Origin: Isoetes taiwanensis
Lineage: Eukaryota; Streptophyta; Lycopodiopsida; Isoetales; Isoetaceae
DNA length: 64,000 bases
NCBI GenBank assembly: GCA_021234155.1
Contig: JAJEKV010000055.1
Span: forward strand, 1,915,090-1,979,089
Direction: 5' to 3'
Shown here: piece after piece, positions 23,034-33,524 of the stretch
Numbering within the stretch: position 1 is the stretch's first letter
How the letters are laid out: each line of letters begins with the position of its first letter
Notes under the pieces: generated by a model
The model's database searches: none
Told to the model about the DNA's origin: nothing
Seen by the model: the letters and a program-made list of their open reading frames with translations, nothing else
Position numbers and translations under genes: made by a program

Positions 23034-23510
23034 ATGAAGGCCTTTGTGGGAGCTGCTATTTTGCTTGTGTTACTACTACACACAGCAAATGCATCTCAGA
23101 AGTGGAAGGCATGGCCATGTCCGGAGGTAACAAATCTAGTATTTTACATCCACACAAATCTGACAGCGAAAATGCCACAGATGTGGTGGTTGCAGGCCAA
23201 AATGGCAATCTGACGACAGGCAATTCGAGACAGTTTCTGTGGGAGATCTGATCCTCACAGAAGAACAAGTTGAAGACTCTATGCAGATCGGGCGCTTCAA
23301 GATCATGGTCCTCAATGCCGACACCACATTTGATCTGTATCCTAGAAGTTATTGCAGCAGAACAACATGGCAAGTATGGCATGCCGTTTCTCTGTGCAAA
23401 ACCGGTAAGCAGAGGATCAACTTACGATGGCATCCTACTCCATCTTTGCCTTCAAATAAAAAAATCTTGCTCATTTTTGCCTTGCCATCTTGAAACTAGG
23501 TGCTGGCTCT
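23034..23510 (+). pseudogene. dirigent-like protein, frame-broken
   Basis: The ATG at 23034 opens MKAFVGAAILLVLLLHTANA, a clear secretory signal peptide. It is followed by VTNLVFYIHTNLTAK, the dirigent family N-terminal motif, then NATDVVVAGQNGNLTTGNS, VGDLILTEEQVEDS, and GRFKIMVLNADTTFDLY, matching the order of dirigent proteins. Two single-base shifts break the frame: one in an A-run near 23167 (after LTAK) and one near 23235 (before VGDLIL). The expected C-terminal beta strands (VVGGTG-RLARG) are not visible. Dirigent proteins are extracellular beta-barrels that steer phenoxy-radical coupling in lignan and related pathways. The shift in a homopolymer could be an assembly error, but the missing C-terminus argues for a pseudogene. 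Confidence 0.75.
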
Positions 23511-23540
23511 TGTTACGACAATATGCTTGGAATTGACAGA

Positions 23541-24148
23541 TATTCTATAGACGTCTATATATCTACTGCCAATCTTTACAGATCCATTCCAATGTCTATT
23601 TTGGTGTGATGCTTATGAGCTTTTGGGCGTTCGTTGCAAATATAGCCAGGCTATATAGCTTTGCAGCGCGACAAATTTTTAAGGGAACATGAGAATGAAT
23701 GCAGAACATGGATTAAGGGGCTTCTGGTCTTCCTAATATGTAATATAACATCAAATATATGAAGCTCTAGAATGCTTTTTGGCACAGCCACCCAGCTTGC
23801 ATTCCTTAATGAAGCATATGACTTCAATATTGTACAATATTGAAAGCCATGTCTATACAAAATATTTTTTGCCTTCTCCAACTATGGACATTCGTATTAA
23901 AGTCAACCTTTAAACGTTTCGAGTTCATAAAAAATCCCCAATATATAGCACTTGGGCATCTCCAATTGCTATCTCCATAATCTACATTAATGTACAACTA
24001 TAAATGTGGTGTTTTTGTCAATTTCTTAAAGTAGATTTTAATCATGCTATAGGATATATGTCGATTGCTTGCATCTATTTGGATGCATGTAGTAGAAAAA
24101 ACACTCGTTTCAACATTGGGTATCTTTAACACCCAATAACTTTTGAGC
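23541..24148. other. no gene seen
   Basis: AT-rich sequence between the dirigent-like remnant and the next LTR. No motif recognised. The five bases left of the LTR (TGAGC) do not match the five right of the upstream LTR (GTGGA), so the two LTRs were not made by one insertion here. Confidence 0.4.
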
Positions 24149-25760
24149 TGTGACGTTCCAACATAATATACGATCCGAATACGTATATTATACTGCCACG
24201 TCACACGTACATGCCACGGATGACATGTACTTGGGAGCCGAAGAAGGTTGCACCTAGGGGCCAAGAGTTGCACCTAGGGGGGCAACCTCGAATATTGTGC
24301 ATGTTAAATAAACACACACAATTATTAACCCCATGGACCCCATTGCCAAATGGCTAAACCCCATTTGGCCAATGTCTAACCTAACCCTAAGGGTTTCTAT
24401 AAAAGGGCTTTCCCCTTAAACCCTAAACCTTTCTTCTCTTTGCATTTTAGGGTTTTCCTAGAGCTCCTTTCCCTTCTCGCATTTAGGGTTCTCTTGAGCC
24501 ATTTCGGCCAAGCCAAGACCCCAATTCGCATTGCTCAGCTCTGAAAAGCCGTCTTTGCACAACAGATCATCGAGTAGCAGCAGTCTTCAGTAGGATCAGA
24601 GGCATGGATGCATTCCGTGGATCTGGAGCAGGTCAAGGACCAGGTATCTAGTCATTCTGTTATGCAAAGCCGCCTTTTGGCTAGGCAATAAGCTGGTTTA
24701 GTATGTTAGTTCAGCCTTAGAGACCTTATAGATCCCCAGATCATAGGCTCTAACAAAGGAACCTAACTCTGGATGTTAGGTAGGTAGATTAGATGTTATT
24801 ATTCATTTCAGTTCTGTGATGATATTTGCATTTCACTCTGTGACCTCCATGTATTGGGAAGGGGGGTAGAGGCCTAAAGCCTGTGTAGCAGATGATCCTA
24901 GATAGCCTACTAGTTCCCAATTACATGCGGCCCGTGCACAGGAGCCCGCCGGGTTGTGGGTGGCGGGACTAGACCGATTGACAAGGAGGAACTTGTCTCA
25001 TCACGGTTGGACCCCTTTGGTGTGTAATGCCTACCGGGGGTCTATGTGGGCTAGGCTTAATGGCTTGTCACTGAGTGTGGGCAAGGCATGAGCTCGACAC
25101 CCGTGGAGTGATGCGTCACTCTCCATTGAGTTCAAGTCGAATACGGGCAGTGGCCCTCTAGCCGCCTGTGATGGGCATGGATGCCTCTGGAGGGGAGGGG
25201 ACTCTCCTCCTGCCTCATCGAGGCTGGGGAGATGCAAACCAGTAGTAGTAGCCCTTTTGGCTATGCACCCGGTAGGCTACGGTCAGGTCCCAATACTTTT
25301 CAACCTACTCTGCAAAGTGTGCATGGGAGGGGCGGATGGAGTGGACTACCCTAAGCTATGTTCTTATGCCAGCCAAATCCATTTGCTATGAATTCTGTCT
25401 GCAATGACTTCTGGAGACCCAAGCCGTCAGTCATGCCCCCCTTGAGTCTGAGCCCTGGGTAGGTTTTCCCTTTGCTATTATTGTTCATGTTGATGTTGTT
25501 ATGTCTCTGATGGTTATGACGTATCCACCCTTCGAGGTGATTGTATTGATGTATTGTATTATGTGCTCATGTTTATTCACGCTTCCGCAGATAGGTCGAC
25601 CCGAAGGGAGACGGGTGAATGACATATCCACTCTTCCCTTGCTGGCTCATTCCACTAGGAGTGGTGTCAGGTGGATAGCCCTTGCCAGTTTGGCTGACAG
25701 GGGGAATGCTCCGTCTTCTGATACGGTGTGTGCACCGTAGAGGAAGTAGGGGACGTCACA
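24149..25760 (+). mobile_element. 5' LTR of a second, truncated Ty3-gypsy element
   Basis: A 1612-bp LTR, TGTGACGTTCC to GACGTCACA, the same family and orientation as 21397-22951. It has TTTCTATAAAAGGGC near 24396 as its TATA. It is followed immediately by a primer-binding site, so it is a 5' LTR. The two LTRs therefore belong to two insertions of one family in the same direction, with the dirigent-like remnant between them. Confidence 0.85.
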
Positions 25761-25773
25761 GTGGTATCAGAGC
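25761..25773 (+). promoter_or_regulatory. primer-binding site, initiator Met tRNA
   Basis: GTGGTATCAGAGC directly follows the LTR. TGGTATCAGAGC is complementary to the 3' end of plant initiator methionine tRNA, the usual primer for plant LTR elements. Confidence 0.85.
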
Positions 25774-25976
25774 ATGATCTTGATAGACCAAGGTCCAGCA
25801 CTGACCATTTTCCCATAGGACTAACAGTAGACTTCCAGTCTTGGAAACAACCACCCAAGCAAGAACCTCGAAAATTGGAATTTTTTTTTCCAATTTCTAG
25901 TACACCAATAGGCAATGTTAAGATTAATAGTAAGTTTTAGCAAAAACCCAACCAAATTTGGCCAAAAAGAGGTGAC

Positions 25977-26043
25977 CCCTCACAGAGTGCGCCCAGACCA
26001 AATCCGCCCATGCTCGGATTTGCTCCCCGCGCACTGTGTGAGT
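25977..26043 (+). other. gypsy leader hairpin, copy 3
   Basis: CTCACAGAGTGCGC pairs with GCGCACTGTGTGAG (13 of 14 positions), enclosing a perfect inner stem CAAATCCG/CGGATTTG. This is the best-preserved of the four copies. Confidence 0.7.
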
Positions 26044-26190
26044 GGTGGACCCATGTTGACCCAGTTGGATGCATAATTTAACCAATCTGATAGTGCAATT
26101 CAGTTTATTCCTTGGATTCTAGCTAGTTTTGCATGTTAAAATGCTAAGAAACCCCTTGTAAATTGAAAATTAGACCCAAAAAGAGGTGAC

Positions 26191-26254
26191 CCCTCACGGA
26201 GTGCGCCCAGACCAAATCCGCCATTCTCGGATTTGATCCTCGCACACTTGTGAG
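26191..26254 (+). other. gypsy leader hairpin, copy 4
   Basis: CCCTCACGGAGTGCGCC faces CGCACACTTGTGAGTG. The inner stem CAAATCCG/CGGATTTG is perfect. It lies 214 bases after copy 3, about the same spacing as in the 15.8-kb leader. Confidence 0.65.
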
Positions 26255-26475
26255 TGATGGATGTTTTTTGGCTAAATAAACCTAATTTACTCTTCATATC
26301 TACATTAATACCTTCTAGATTGGCCTAATATGGAATTGCAGCTCCAAACCCTAAATTACCCCTACCTATAAGTAGAAAATTAGGGTTCCTCATTTGTCCT
26401 CAGCGCCTCCAGCAAACAGCTCGTCCCAGAAGACGATTTTTAGGCACCAGAGCTCGGATTACTTCAAACCAAAAC

Positions 26476-26583
26476 ATGGCCCGCACCAAACAAACAGTCT
26501 GGGTTGTAGTGGCCCCTGACCATGTGAGCGCCCAAGAGCGGGCAGCTCAACAGAAGGCCCGTCAGGCTCAGAAGCTTGCTGAA
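26476..26583 (+). pseudogene. start of gag of the second gypsy, truncated
   Basis: The ATG at 26476 follows the structured leader at the same distance as the gag start at 16411. The protein begins MARTKQTVWVVVAPDHVSAQ and continues as an Ala/Gln/Arg-rich helix. At about 26584 the sequence switches abruptly into GC-rich minus-strand gypsy integrase, so only some 36 codons of this gag remain. The first seven residues equal the histone H3 tail start, probably by chance (see findings). Confidence 0.45.
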
Positions 26584-26659
26584 GGTAAGTGGCATGGCGA
26601 CCGGCGTCAACGGAAGAGCGTCACGGGCCGTGGACTTTCCCCACATCGGCGGACGGGCG

Positions 26660-27046
26660 TCACGTGCGGCGTCGGCGTGGGCATCTTTGAAGCGTGGGCG
26701 GAAATATCACGCCAAGAGAATTTTTGCGTCTTGTCGTGGCGTCACCACTAAAATGACCGCCGTCATGGGCTTGTCGAACAATATCAGGCACCTCATGAGG
26801 AAGGACACAACGACGAAGGACTATGTCTTTACCTCGTTTATATAGATGGCCTGCAACCATGGTGTCGTCACGGACCTCTCCGGCCCGGCGACGATGGGGC
26901 AAAAGCTTGTGCGGAAGGCGTCGGATCTTCCGGAGGAAGAGCACCGGTGAAGATATTGCCGAAAGTTGTGAAACCAATGGGGCGTGGCGTGACCGAGAAC
27001 AATTGAAGCGTCCGGAAAGGCGTCGAAACACCGTGGAGGGGATCAT
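26660..27046 (-). pseudogene. gypsy integrase N-terminal zinc-binding region
   Basis: The minus frame carries HLYKRGKDIVLRRCVLPHEV then IVRQAHDGGHFSGDATT, the first half of the HHCC zinc-binding domain (H2C2 integrase zinc finger). The CxxC half and the DDE core are not present before the junction at 26584. The overlap with the RNase H frame upstream implies a frameshift near 27045. Confidence 0.7.
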
Positions 27047-28385
27047 CCGTGTGGATCGCGTGAAAGATAATCGGGCACCACATGAGACTTGCCTGCCTTA
27101 TGAACAATTTCAAAGGGAGCGAATTCTTGCAGAAGAAGGACCCAACGAGCAATTCTACCCGTGGACGTGGCTTTGTTGATTAAATAAAGAAGAGCCTGAT
27201 GATCAACAAAGAACTTGATCTGGCTACCCAACAAATAATGACGGAAACGTTGGACACAGAAAACTAAGCCCAAGGCTTCCGTTAAATGGCGGTAGTTCGG
27301 CGTTCAAAGCGGGATTGAGTTCCGGTGGCATAGCGGATCGGTTTATCCGTGTGTTCATCATGAGCCTGAGAAAGAACAGCACCAATGGCAAAAGCGGAGA
27401 CATCAACATGAACGTGGAAGGGCTTGCCCCATTGAGGAGGAACAAGTATCATTGCCTGAGTAAGTAACATCTTCAACTTCTGAAAAGCAGCTTCCGCTTG
27501 GGGATTCCAAGCCCAAGTGGATTCATCACCCGTGAGTTTATGAATGGGATCAGCGATAGCTGCAAGTCCAGAAATGAAGGTGGAATAGTAATTAACCTTA
27601 CCCAGGAAGGAACGTGTCTCTTTGATATTAGATGGTGTTTGAGCCTTGAGTACGCAACTGATTTTAGCGGGATCCGTGGTGATTCCATCTTTACTGACCA
27701 CATGACCCAAAATAATGCTTGAGGTGACACAGAAAGTGCATTTCTCAGGATTGAGACTAATGCCAGATTCATCACATTTTTGAAAGACAAGCTCCAACTT
27801 TTCCAAGTGATCATCCATGGAGCTGTAGGCTGAAAAATCGTCTTGAAAGATCTGGAGAAAAGGTTTATCCTTCATATAGTCGTGAAAGACAGAGAGCATG
27901 ATGCGCTGAAAGGTTGAATGAGAGTTTGATAAACCAAAGGGGACCACCTTGTAGGCAAAAGTGCCCCACGGGGTGGTGAAGGTAGTTTTGAGTTGATCTT
28001 CCTTCTTGATAGAAATTTGATTGTACCCAGAGAAACCATCCATGAAAGAGTACATCTCATGACCAGCAACTTCTTCAAGGACACAGTCATGAAGGGAAGC
28101 GAAGTGATCACGCTCAGTAGCTTGATTGAGTTTTTCGTAGTCCACATAAAACGCCGATTTTACCATTGTGTTTGAGAGCAATGACGATGGGGCTCACCCA
28201 TTGAGAGTGTTTGACCTCATAAATCCCGGGCCAAAAAGTTTGTCAATTTCGGCCTTGACGCCAGTCCACGGTAATTTGGGTTGAGCCTGTACTGTCGTTG
28301 CTAGATTGGGCGTGCATCGGGTTTGGTAGGAATGGTGAGTTCCCCCGACTCTTTTTTGATACCTCGAAGGTCTTTGTAGCTCCAA
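27043..28385 (-). pseudogene. gypsy reverse transcriptase and RNase H
   Basis: The largest frame (27282-28181) runs through FYVDYEKLNQATERDHF, MDGFSGYNQISIKKEDQLKT, TFAYKVVPFGLSNSHSTFQR, the catalytic IFQDDFSAYS box, and SLNPEKCTF with LGHVVSKDGI. It continues into the RT connection KVNYYSTFISGLA. RNase H-like pieces follow in shifted frames, with HYLLGSQIKFFVDHQALLYL and VVPDYLSRDPHG at 27043-27273. An upstream block at 28194-28385 (WTGVKAEIDKLFGPGF) is the RT N-terminus. The xxDDFS spacing resembles the MDDFS of the Athila/Tat side of plant gypsy, but with Gln at the second position. Confidence 0.85.
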
Positions 28386-29347
28386 GCAAAAATATGTTTG
28401 AACTTCTTGAACAGCGTCATAGCGCGTGCTTTATAGGTGGATGGAAGATTAGCAGCTAAGCGGACCGGTTGATTGTTACCAATGTCTCTGTCCACTTCTG
28501 GAGTTTGAATATGAGGAACAACCTCCGTGTCCTGAACCTGATGAGCAGGAGGTTGAAGCATGACAGGAGGAGCAGCATTTTGAGTAGTGAAGAAAAGAGG
28601 CTGCTGAGTGGCATCAAGCAAGGGTTGCTTCATGACGGCATTAACATCAACAGTCTCCGAAGAAGGGGTTGTGTCTGAAAAATGATCAAGACGTTGAATG
28701 CGATTGCAGGAAGCCAGGTAAGGGTCCAAGAGAGCAGCCACAGCCTGGTCCTGATCCAGCGTCATCTCACCCCAAGGATCAGCATACTCCGGGTAGGATG
28801 AGAGAGGCAAACCCGCGGGTGGAGCTTGAACATAATAAATATTTTGTGCTTCTTCAGAGTCAGTGTCGGAAATTGAAGGTTCAGCATTCTCGACAGAGAT
28901 CAATTTGCCAGTTTCTAAATCCATGGTTGCATTGAGATGTCCATCTGTAATGACAAGTTGATCCGTGGCCCAGTAATGAATACTTTTAGCCTGGCGGAGA
29001 AAAGGTCTACCAACCAGCATTTCATAATCACCAGGGTCTTCTCCAGCTCTCTAAACTCCAAATTCCAAGGGGAATTTGAGATCACCAATGCTGATATGGA
29101 GAAGAGGAATGACATCTTGGGGGCGCGTGATGTGGCCATTTGCCAACTTGATGTCATAGGGAGCACAGTATAATTGTTTGATGCCCAATTGCTTTCGGAG
29201 CTTATCAGTAATAAGATTGACGGCACTACCACTATCAATTTGAACATGATTGATTTGTTGATTGCCCACCGTGGCGTGCACCGTGGGTGTGGAGGTCGCA
29301 ACAGCTCCAATCAGAACCGTGGGAAGAGGTACCGGACAGAGTTTCAA
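28301..29347 (-). pseudogene. gypsy aspartic protease and connector
   Basis: At 29051-29347 the frame reads NHVQIDSGSAVNLITDKL, the retropepsin active-site motif (DSG), then LANGHITRPQDVIPL. After a stop near 29050 it continues MLVGRPFLRQAKSIHYWATD, the typical C-terminal beta-strand/helix of retroviral-type proteases (LGRPWL motif). About 180 residues of acidic, low-conservation connector follow before the reverse transcriptase. It would cleave the gag-pol polyprotein. Confidence 0.8.
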
Positions 29348-31960
29348 AATGGTGGCCAGCTCAAAGGAATCTTGATCTTGGCAAGTTCTTCCTGAAGTTC
29401 CAAAGGAACATGAGAAAAGGGGTCCACAGGATCCAGTGGAGCCGGAGTCTGTGGTAAAGAAGCGGAGACTTGTTTGAGAAGCTCTACCTCAGCAGCAATA
29501 TTTGGATACGGCTGAGAGCGGGTGCTGGTGGATGATGACGGCACTTCCTGACGCTGCTGAGCTCGAGTGGTGGCGTGAACATTTGCCAGGGTGCGACCTT
29601 CCGCAGCCTGCATGAGTTTAAGAATATTTTGTCTCACTTTAGGCATGACGTGAGGCATGAGTTTGTCAAGATCAGGTGCGAAATGAACTTTTTTTTCATC
29701 TTCATCAGGGACTGTCTCCACAGCAAAAGCTGGTTGCGTGTCGTGAGGGATGATTGTCAAGGGGCGTGAAGCCCGTGTCTGACATGAGACCAAACCAACC
29801 CAATTTGACTGCTGAACTGGAGGGTTGAGAGCCTGATAAATCTCCTCTTGAGCTTGTTGATCCATAGGATTGGAGGTAGATGCAACTTGCTGAGGTCGCT
29901 GTTGTTGAGGCGGCCATGGTGGCTTCCTCAAAACAGGACGGGGGCCTTGTTTATCGTTGGCCACCCAGAGTTGATAGGCCATGAGGCGTACTGAAGCTGG
30001 CTGATTGGAACCTGGAAGTTGGACTTGAACTTGACGAAGTTGAGGACACGCCGTGGTGGTGTGACCCCATTCATGACAATGATAACATTGAGCCTTGGAA
30101 GGATCAAAGGGAGGACGGGAGCCTTGTCCCCGTGACTGTTGAGATTGCTGCGTGGACTGATACTGCTGAGGTTGTTGAGTTTGATATTGCTGAGGCTGAT
30201 AGGACTGTTGTTGTTGAGGCGCGGTCTGAACTTGAAAAACCATTTAATTCCTGAAGGGTGTAGGATGAGAACGAGTGCATTCTTCTGTTGCGTGATTGCA
30301 CATATTGCACCTTTTACAATGAGGAGGTCCATTGGAAGAGTTGCATTCATTGGCCAGATGGCCCTGATATTTACAAAGATGACACCAGATCTGTGAGCGT
30401 TGAGGATTTGTTTGCTGAGATTGGACAGCATTCTGAGGAACCATAACGGGGGGAATGAAAGGGAGTTCCGAGAGAGCAACACCTCGAGAAGAAACATTGA
30501 CCGAGTGGTTGATCAATTCAATCGCCTGTTCCAGAGACTTTGGACGTAGGTATTCTATCATCAGGCGAATAGCAGGAGGAAGGCCTTGCAGAAACCAGAC
30601 GAGAATCTGGCTTTGCGTCGGGTACTCCTGGAGTTTACTGATGAGAATGTGAAGACGGTCGGCAAAATCGCGCGCAGACTCTCTGTGGGTTGTTGCTGCA
30701 GATCATTGAGTTGCTTGAGTAGTAATTGATCATCGTTCGTGGTGCCATAATGAGACAGGAATGCTGTTTTCATTTCATGCCAACTTTGCTTCCAGTGGCT
30801 TTTGTTGGCCATCAACTACTGATGAGGGGCGCCTCTGAGCGTGGTCGAAAAGATATGAAATTTGAGTTGTGGTTGCACATGACCATTCAGAATGGCTAAG
30901 GCTTCGAATTCCTCCATATGGGCTTGAGCACTCTGATCCAAAGGTTTGCCTTTAGTGTTGCCAAAAGTGGGATAAGTCAGCTTCAAATTATGAGTGGGAG
31001 ATGAAGGTGGAACTTGCGCATAGACAGGTGGATTCGGTGGAGGATATGCAGAAGCATAGAGAGGTGGAAATGACCGGGGCAGAAGAAATGGGGTGGGACT
31101 GAAAAACCCGGTGGGCCAGAGAAAGTAGCATCTGGTGGGGTAGGACCTTGAGAACCCTCCTCATTAGGCTTTGTCACATTTAAAAAGTGGGGCCGGGACT
31201 CGAACCCACTACCTCTGGAGTGGCAGCTTGGCCCTAGCCACGATGATTTGACGAAAATCACACGCTCCGCCGATAGTTAATCGTCACACTATCCTCCCCC
31301 GTTGCAAGCCTTCAAGGAGGGGGGGCCTTGAGGGGAGGATAGTGTGACGATTAACTATCAAACTGAGCGCAGATTTGGTTTCGCCCAAATCATCGTGGGT
31401 TCGTTAGGGTCGCACGCTACCACCTGCAGAGGTAGTGGGTTCGAGTCCCGCCCGCACTTTTAAATGTGACAAAAGTTTGAGATCGTGAGTTGGTAAACAG
31501 GAAGTGCGTGCTGAAAGGATGGAGAATCACGAAAATTCATGAACGTGGGGAAGGGCCAAAGGATACTTGAGGGTAGCCCATCCCAAAGAGGAGGTGAAGA
31601 AGGCTGTGGACGGCCGAGAGGTGTGGGCCCTGGCGGGATATGGATATAGGTGCTTTCGTGAGAGTCCGGAAATAATGAGGCGGCTGAACAGGTATATTGT
31701 GGAGATTGAGGTTGAGAACAATGCCGACAATGTGGGGAGACCTTTGGTCGAGAATGAGCACGAGGGGTAGGAGGTGGCGGTCGAGCTGGAGCGGATCGAC
31801 CCACCCGTCAATGTCATAAGCGAGATCATACATATCCCGAACAGCCTCGGCCGTTGATGGCGCCCAATGAGCCGCCGCTTGGCAAAAGAAGTTCTTCGGG
31901 AGGAAACCTCGAGCCGACATGATGGAAAGAAAGGAAAAGAAAATCAGACCCAAGCCCGGC
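29344..31960 (-). pseudogene. gypsy gag with several zinc knuckles
   Basis: The N-terminus begins near 31920 (MSARGFLPKNFFCQAAAHWA). The capsid-type block WKQSWHEMKTAFLSHYGTTN with LKQLNDLQQQPTESLRAIL lies at 30700-30815. Nucleocapsid knuckles follow: CHLCKYQGHLANEC, a short CNMCNHATEEC, then a Gln/Pro-rich linker and CYHCHEWGHTTTAC. So there are two canonical CX2CX4HX4C knuckles and one shortened one. Frames shift near 30560 and 30243, and the foldback hairpin interrupts at 31168-31474. Gag coats the element RNA in cytoplasmic particles. Confidence 0.8.
31168..31474. mobile_element. foldback hairpin element with tRNA-like B box
   Basis: The arms extend from CTTTGTCACATTTAAAA (left) to TTTTAAATGTGACAAAAG (right). 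The innermost 28 bases of each arm (31272-31299 and 31332-31359) are perfect inverted copies, with GATAGTTAATCGTCACACTA at the left. The outer arms are imperfect. Both arms contain GGTTCGAGTCC (on + at 31438-31448 and on - in the left arm), identical to the tRNA B-box/T-loop consensus, within a foldable T-arm GTGGG-TTCGAGT-CCCGC. So it could be two tRNA-derived SINE ends in inverted orientation, or a MITE. It interrupts gypsy gag. Confidence 0.65.
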
Positions 31961-32009
31961 GGCATGGTGTTTGGGGTTTGGGTTGAACTCCTCGCAAGAC
32001 CCTACTGTG

Positions 32010-32653
32010 AGGACCCTTGGATCAAACAGAGAATTCGGTAGTCAGGTCACGCGGGATTTGCAAAAGGAACAAAAGAAAAGAGAAAAGAGAGAACAAAGAG
32101 ATCAATAAGATCACACTAATGAGAACAACTCCTTGATGTCAATGAAGATACATGAGCTCGCAATCGAGAGAAAATGTATGAGACAAGACTCAAAACTCAT
32201 CTAAAAACATGAAGGCTAGCTCTACTCATATATATAGTACAATGGCCTTAGGCCCAATATAGACACTCTGACTGATTTCGGTGCCGACTCCTGGAAGGAG
32301 GCCTGATTTGCAGGAATGCTGGCGGTGCCTCTTGAAATGCCTGAAATCACGCTGACGCTGACGCAGGCGGTGACGGCCCATCACTTGTCTGAGCGCCTCC
32401 TCTTGGTCCCGGTCACGGGCTTTGACTGCGTGGTCTGCGGCGGCTTGGTCTTCTGCGGGGCCTTTGACGACTGAGCAACTGGGTCCTTGGCCTTGACTTG
32501 GTCCGTCGTATGCATGAATAGAACGTACAGGACTAACATGGCAACTTTCACCTCATCCAATTGTTAGCTGTTACTCCATCCTAGGCCCATTCAATGGCCT
32601 TGCAGGTGAACCTATTTTAATGAAAGACATGGGGACTATGATAATTCCAACAG
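32010..32653 (-). mobile_element. putative 5' LTR and leader of the minus-strand gypsy
   Basis: Non-coding sequence upstream of gag. On the minus strand it would start TGTTGGAATTATC at about 32653, hold a TACTATATATATGAG TATA motif near 32235, and end in CCTCACA near 32005-32012. Only one copy exists in the window, and the primer site is not convincing, so the boundaries are tentative. Confidence 0.35.
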
Positions 32654-33524
32654 GCAAGCCTATCTTCATCAAGCACTTGCTTCTACAATCAAACGTAGAC
32701 CCTGAATCCACCATCTTATGATCCAAAATTTTTTGCGACAGATGATTTTCTGGTGAAGTTTATGTCTATTATGAATAATTTGGCTATGGGGATGACAGTG
32801 CGAATAGAACGACTGACATGGAACCACAGCTTGTTAAATACGTGGAAAAACATGGATTGATCTCTTAATGTTTTATTGAAATATATGATACTTTTGTATG
32901 ATATTTCTGTCATGTATCCATAATTTCGGGTCTCTAATTGCCTCGCAAATAATGTAATTTGTTATTATCAAACCTAATATTTTCATCTCAATGCTGTTCA
33001 ATTTTGGTCTCATCTATCTTAGCAACTTGCCCTTCATTTTTGCATATTTCAATTCGCATATGAAACGACACATGGGAATTGCAACCTTATGTTATTTATC
33101 AAGTAAAAAAAAAAAGTTAAAAAAAAACAAAAACCCCCTGGAAGACAACAGCAGGTTGGCGTGATTTTGGAGTTGACATAATCCCGATTTAATTGGATGA
33201 TGGTTATGTCCTCTTTTCCCATCAGAAGAAGCAGAGTGCCATAAAGATCAGCCAACATCTTGTGAGAATAGTACAATTCTCTATACCTACTAAGCTGCCT
33301 GTCTGTCAATGAGTAGTGATACATAAACAAGAAACTGAACAAGCAATACATCTGCACAACCTCTCTGCAGTAAATCCTTGCCCATGATCTTTCATTACTA
33401 TTGCTTCTGACTTCATAGATAGAGCTTGATCTCATCTGCTGTTGCACTAGGCCCTGGAGGCTGTAAGTTGGAAACCCATGTGCTATTACTGTATAGAGTA
33501 GCTTCATGGTAGTTCAGTACAATA
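32654..33524. other. no confident gene
   Basis: AT-rich stretch with an A-run at 33104-33130. A minus frame of 152 codons (33049-33507) is open but of low-complexity hydrophobic composition, and I do not recognise it. Part of the neighbouring minus frame (NYHEATLYSNSTWVSNLQPP near 33440-33510) looks protein-like but is unassigned. Confidence 0.3.

Larger units (their letters stand above)
26584..32653 (-). mobile_element. Ty3-gypsy retrotransposon on minus strand, 3' truncated
   Basis: Gag, protease, reverse transcriptase, RNase H and the start of integrase follow in that order from about 31920 down to 26660 on the minus strand, the Ty3-gypsy gene order. The integrase core and 3' LTR are missing, because the element stops against the plus-strand gypsy leader at about 26584. 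Frames are broken by stops and small shifts. A foldback element (31168-31474) sits in gag. It is a different family from the 1.6-kb-LTR element. Confidence 0.85.

Noticed and set aside
21397..25760. A small LTR element carrying a captured dirigent gene between two LTRs
   Set aside because: The first LTR is preceded by pol end and polypurine tract, and the second is followed by the primer site. No primer site follows the first LTR. They are 3' and 5' LTRs of two insertions.
31395..31465. Possible tRNA gene on + because of GGTTCGAGTCC and a good T-arm
   Set aside because: No acceptor-stem partner or A box at the right distance, and the sequence is half of an inverted repeat.
33049..33507. 152-codon minus frame as a host gene
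   Set aside because: Hydrophobic, low-complexity composition, passes through poly-A-derived codons, no motif.
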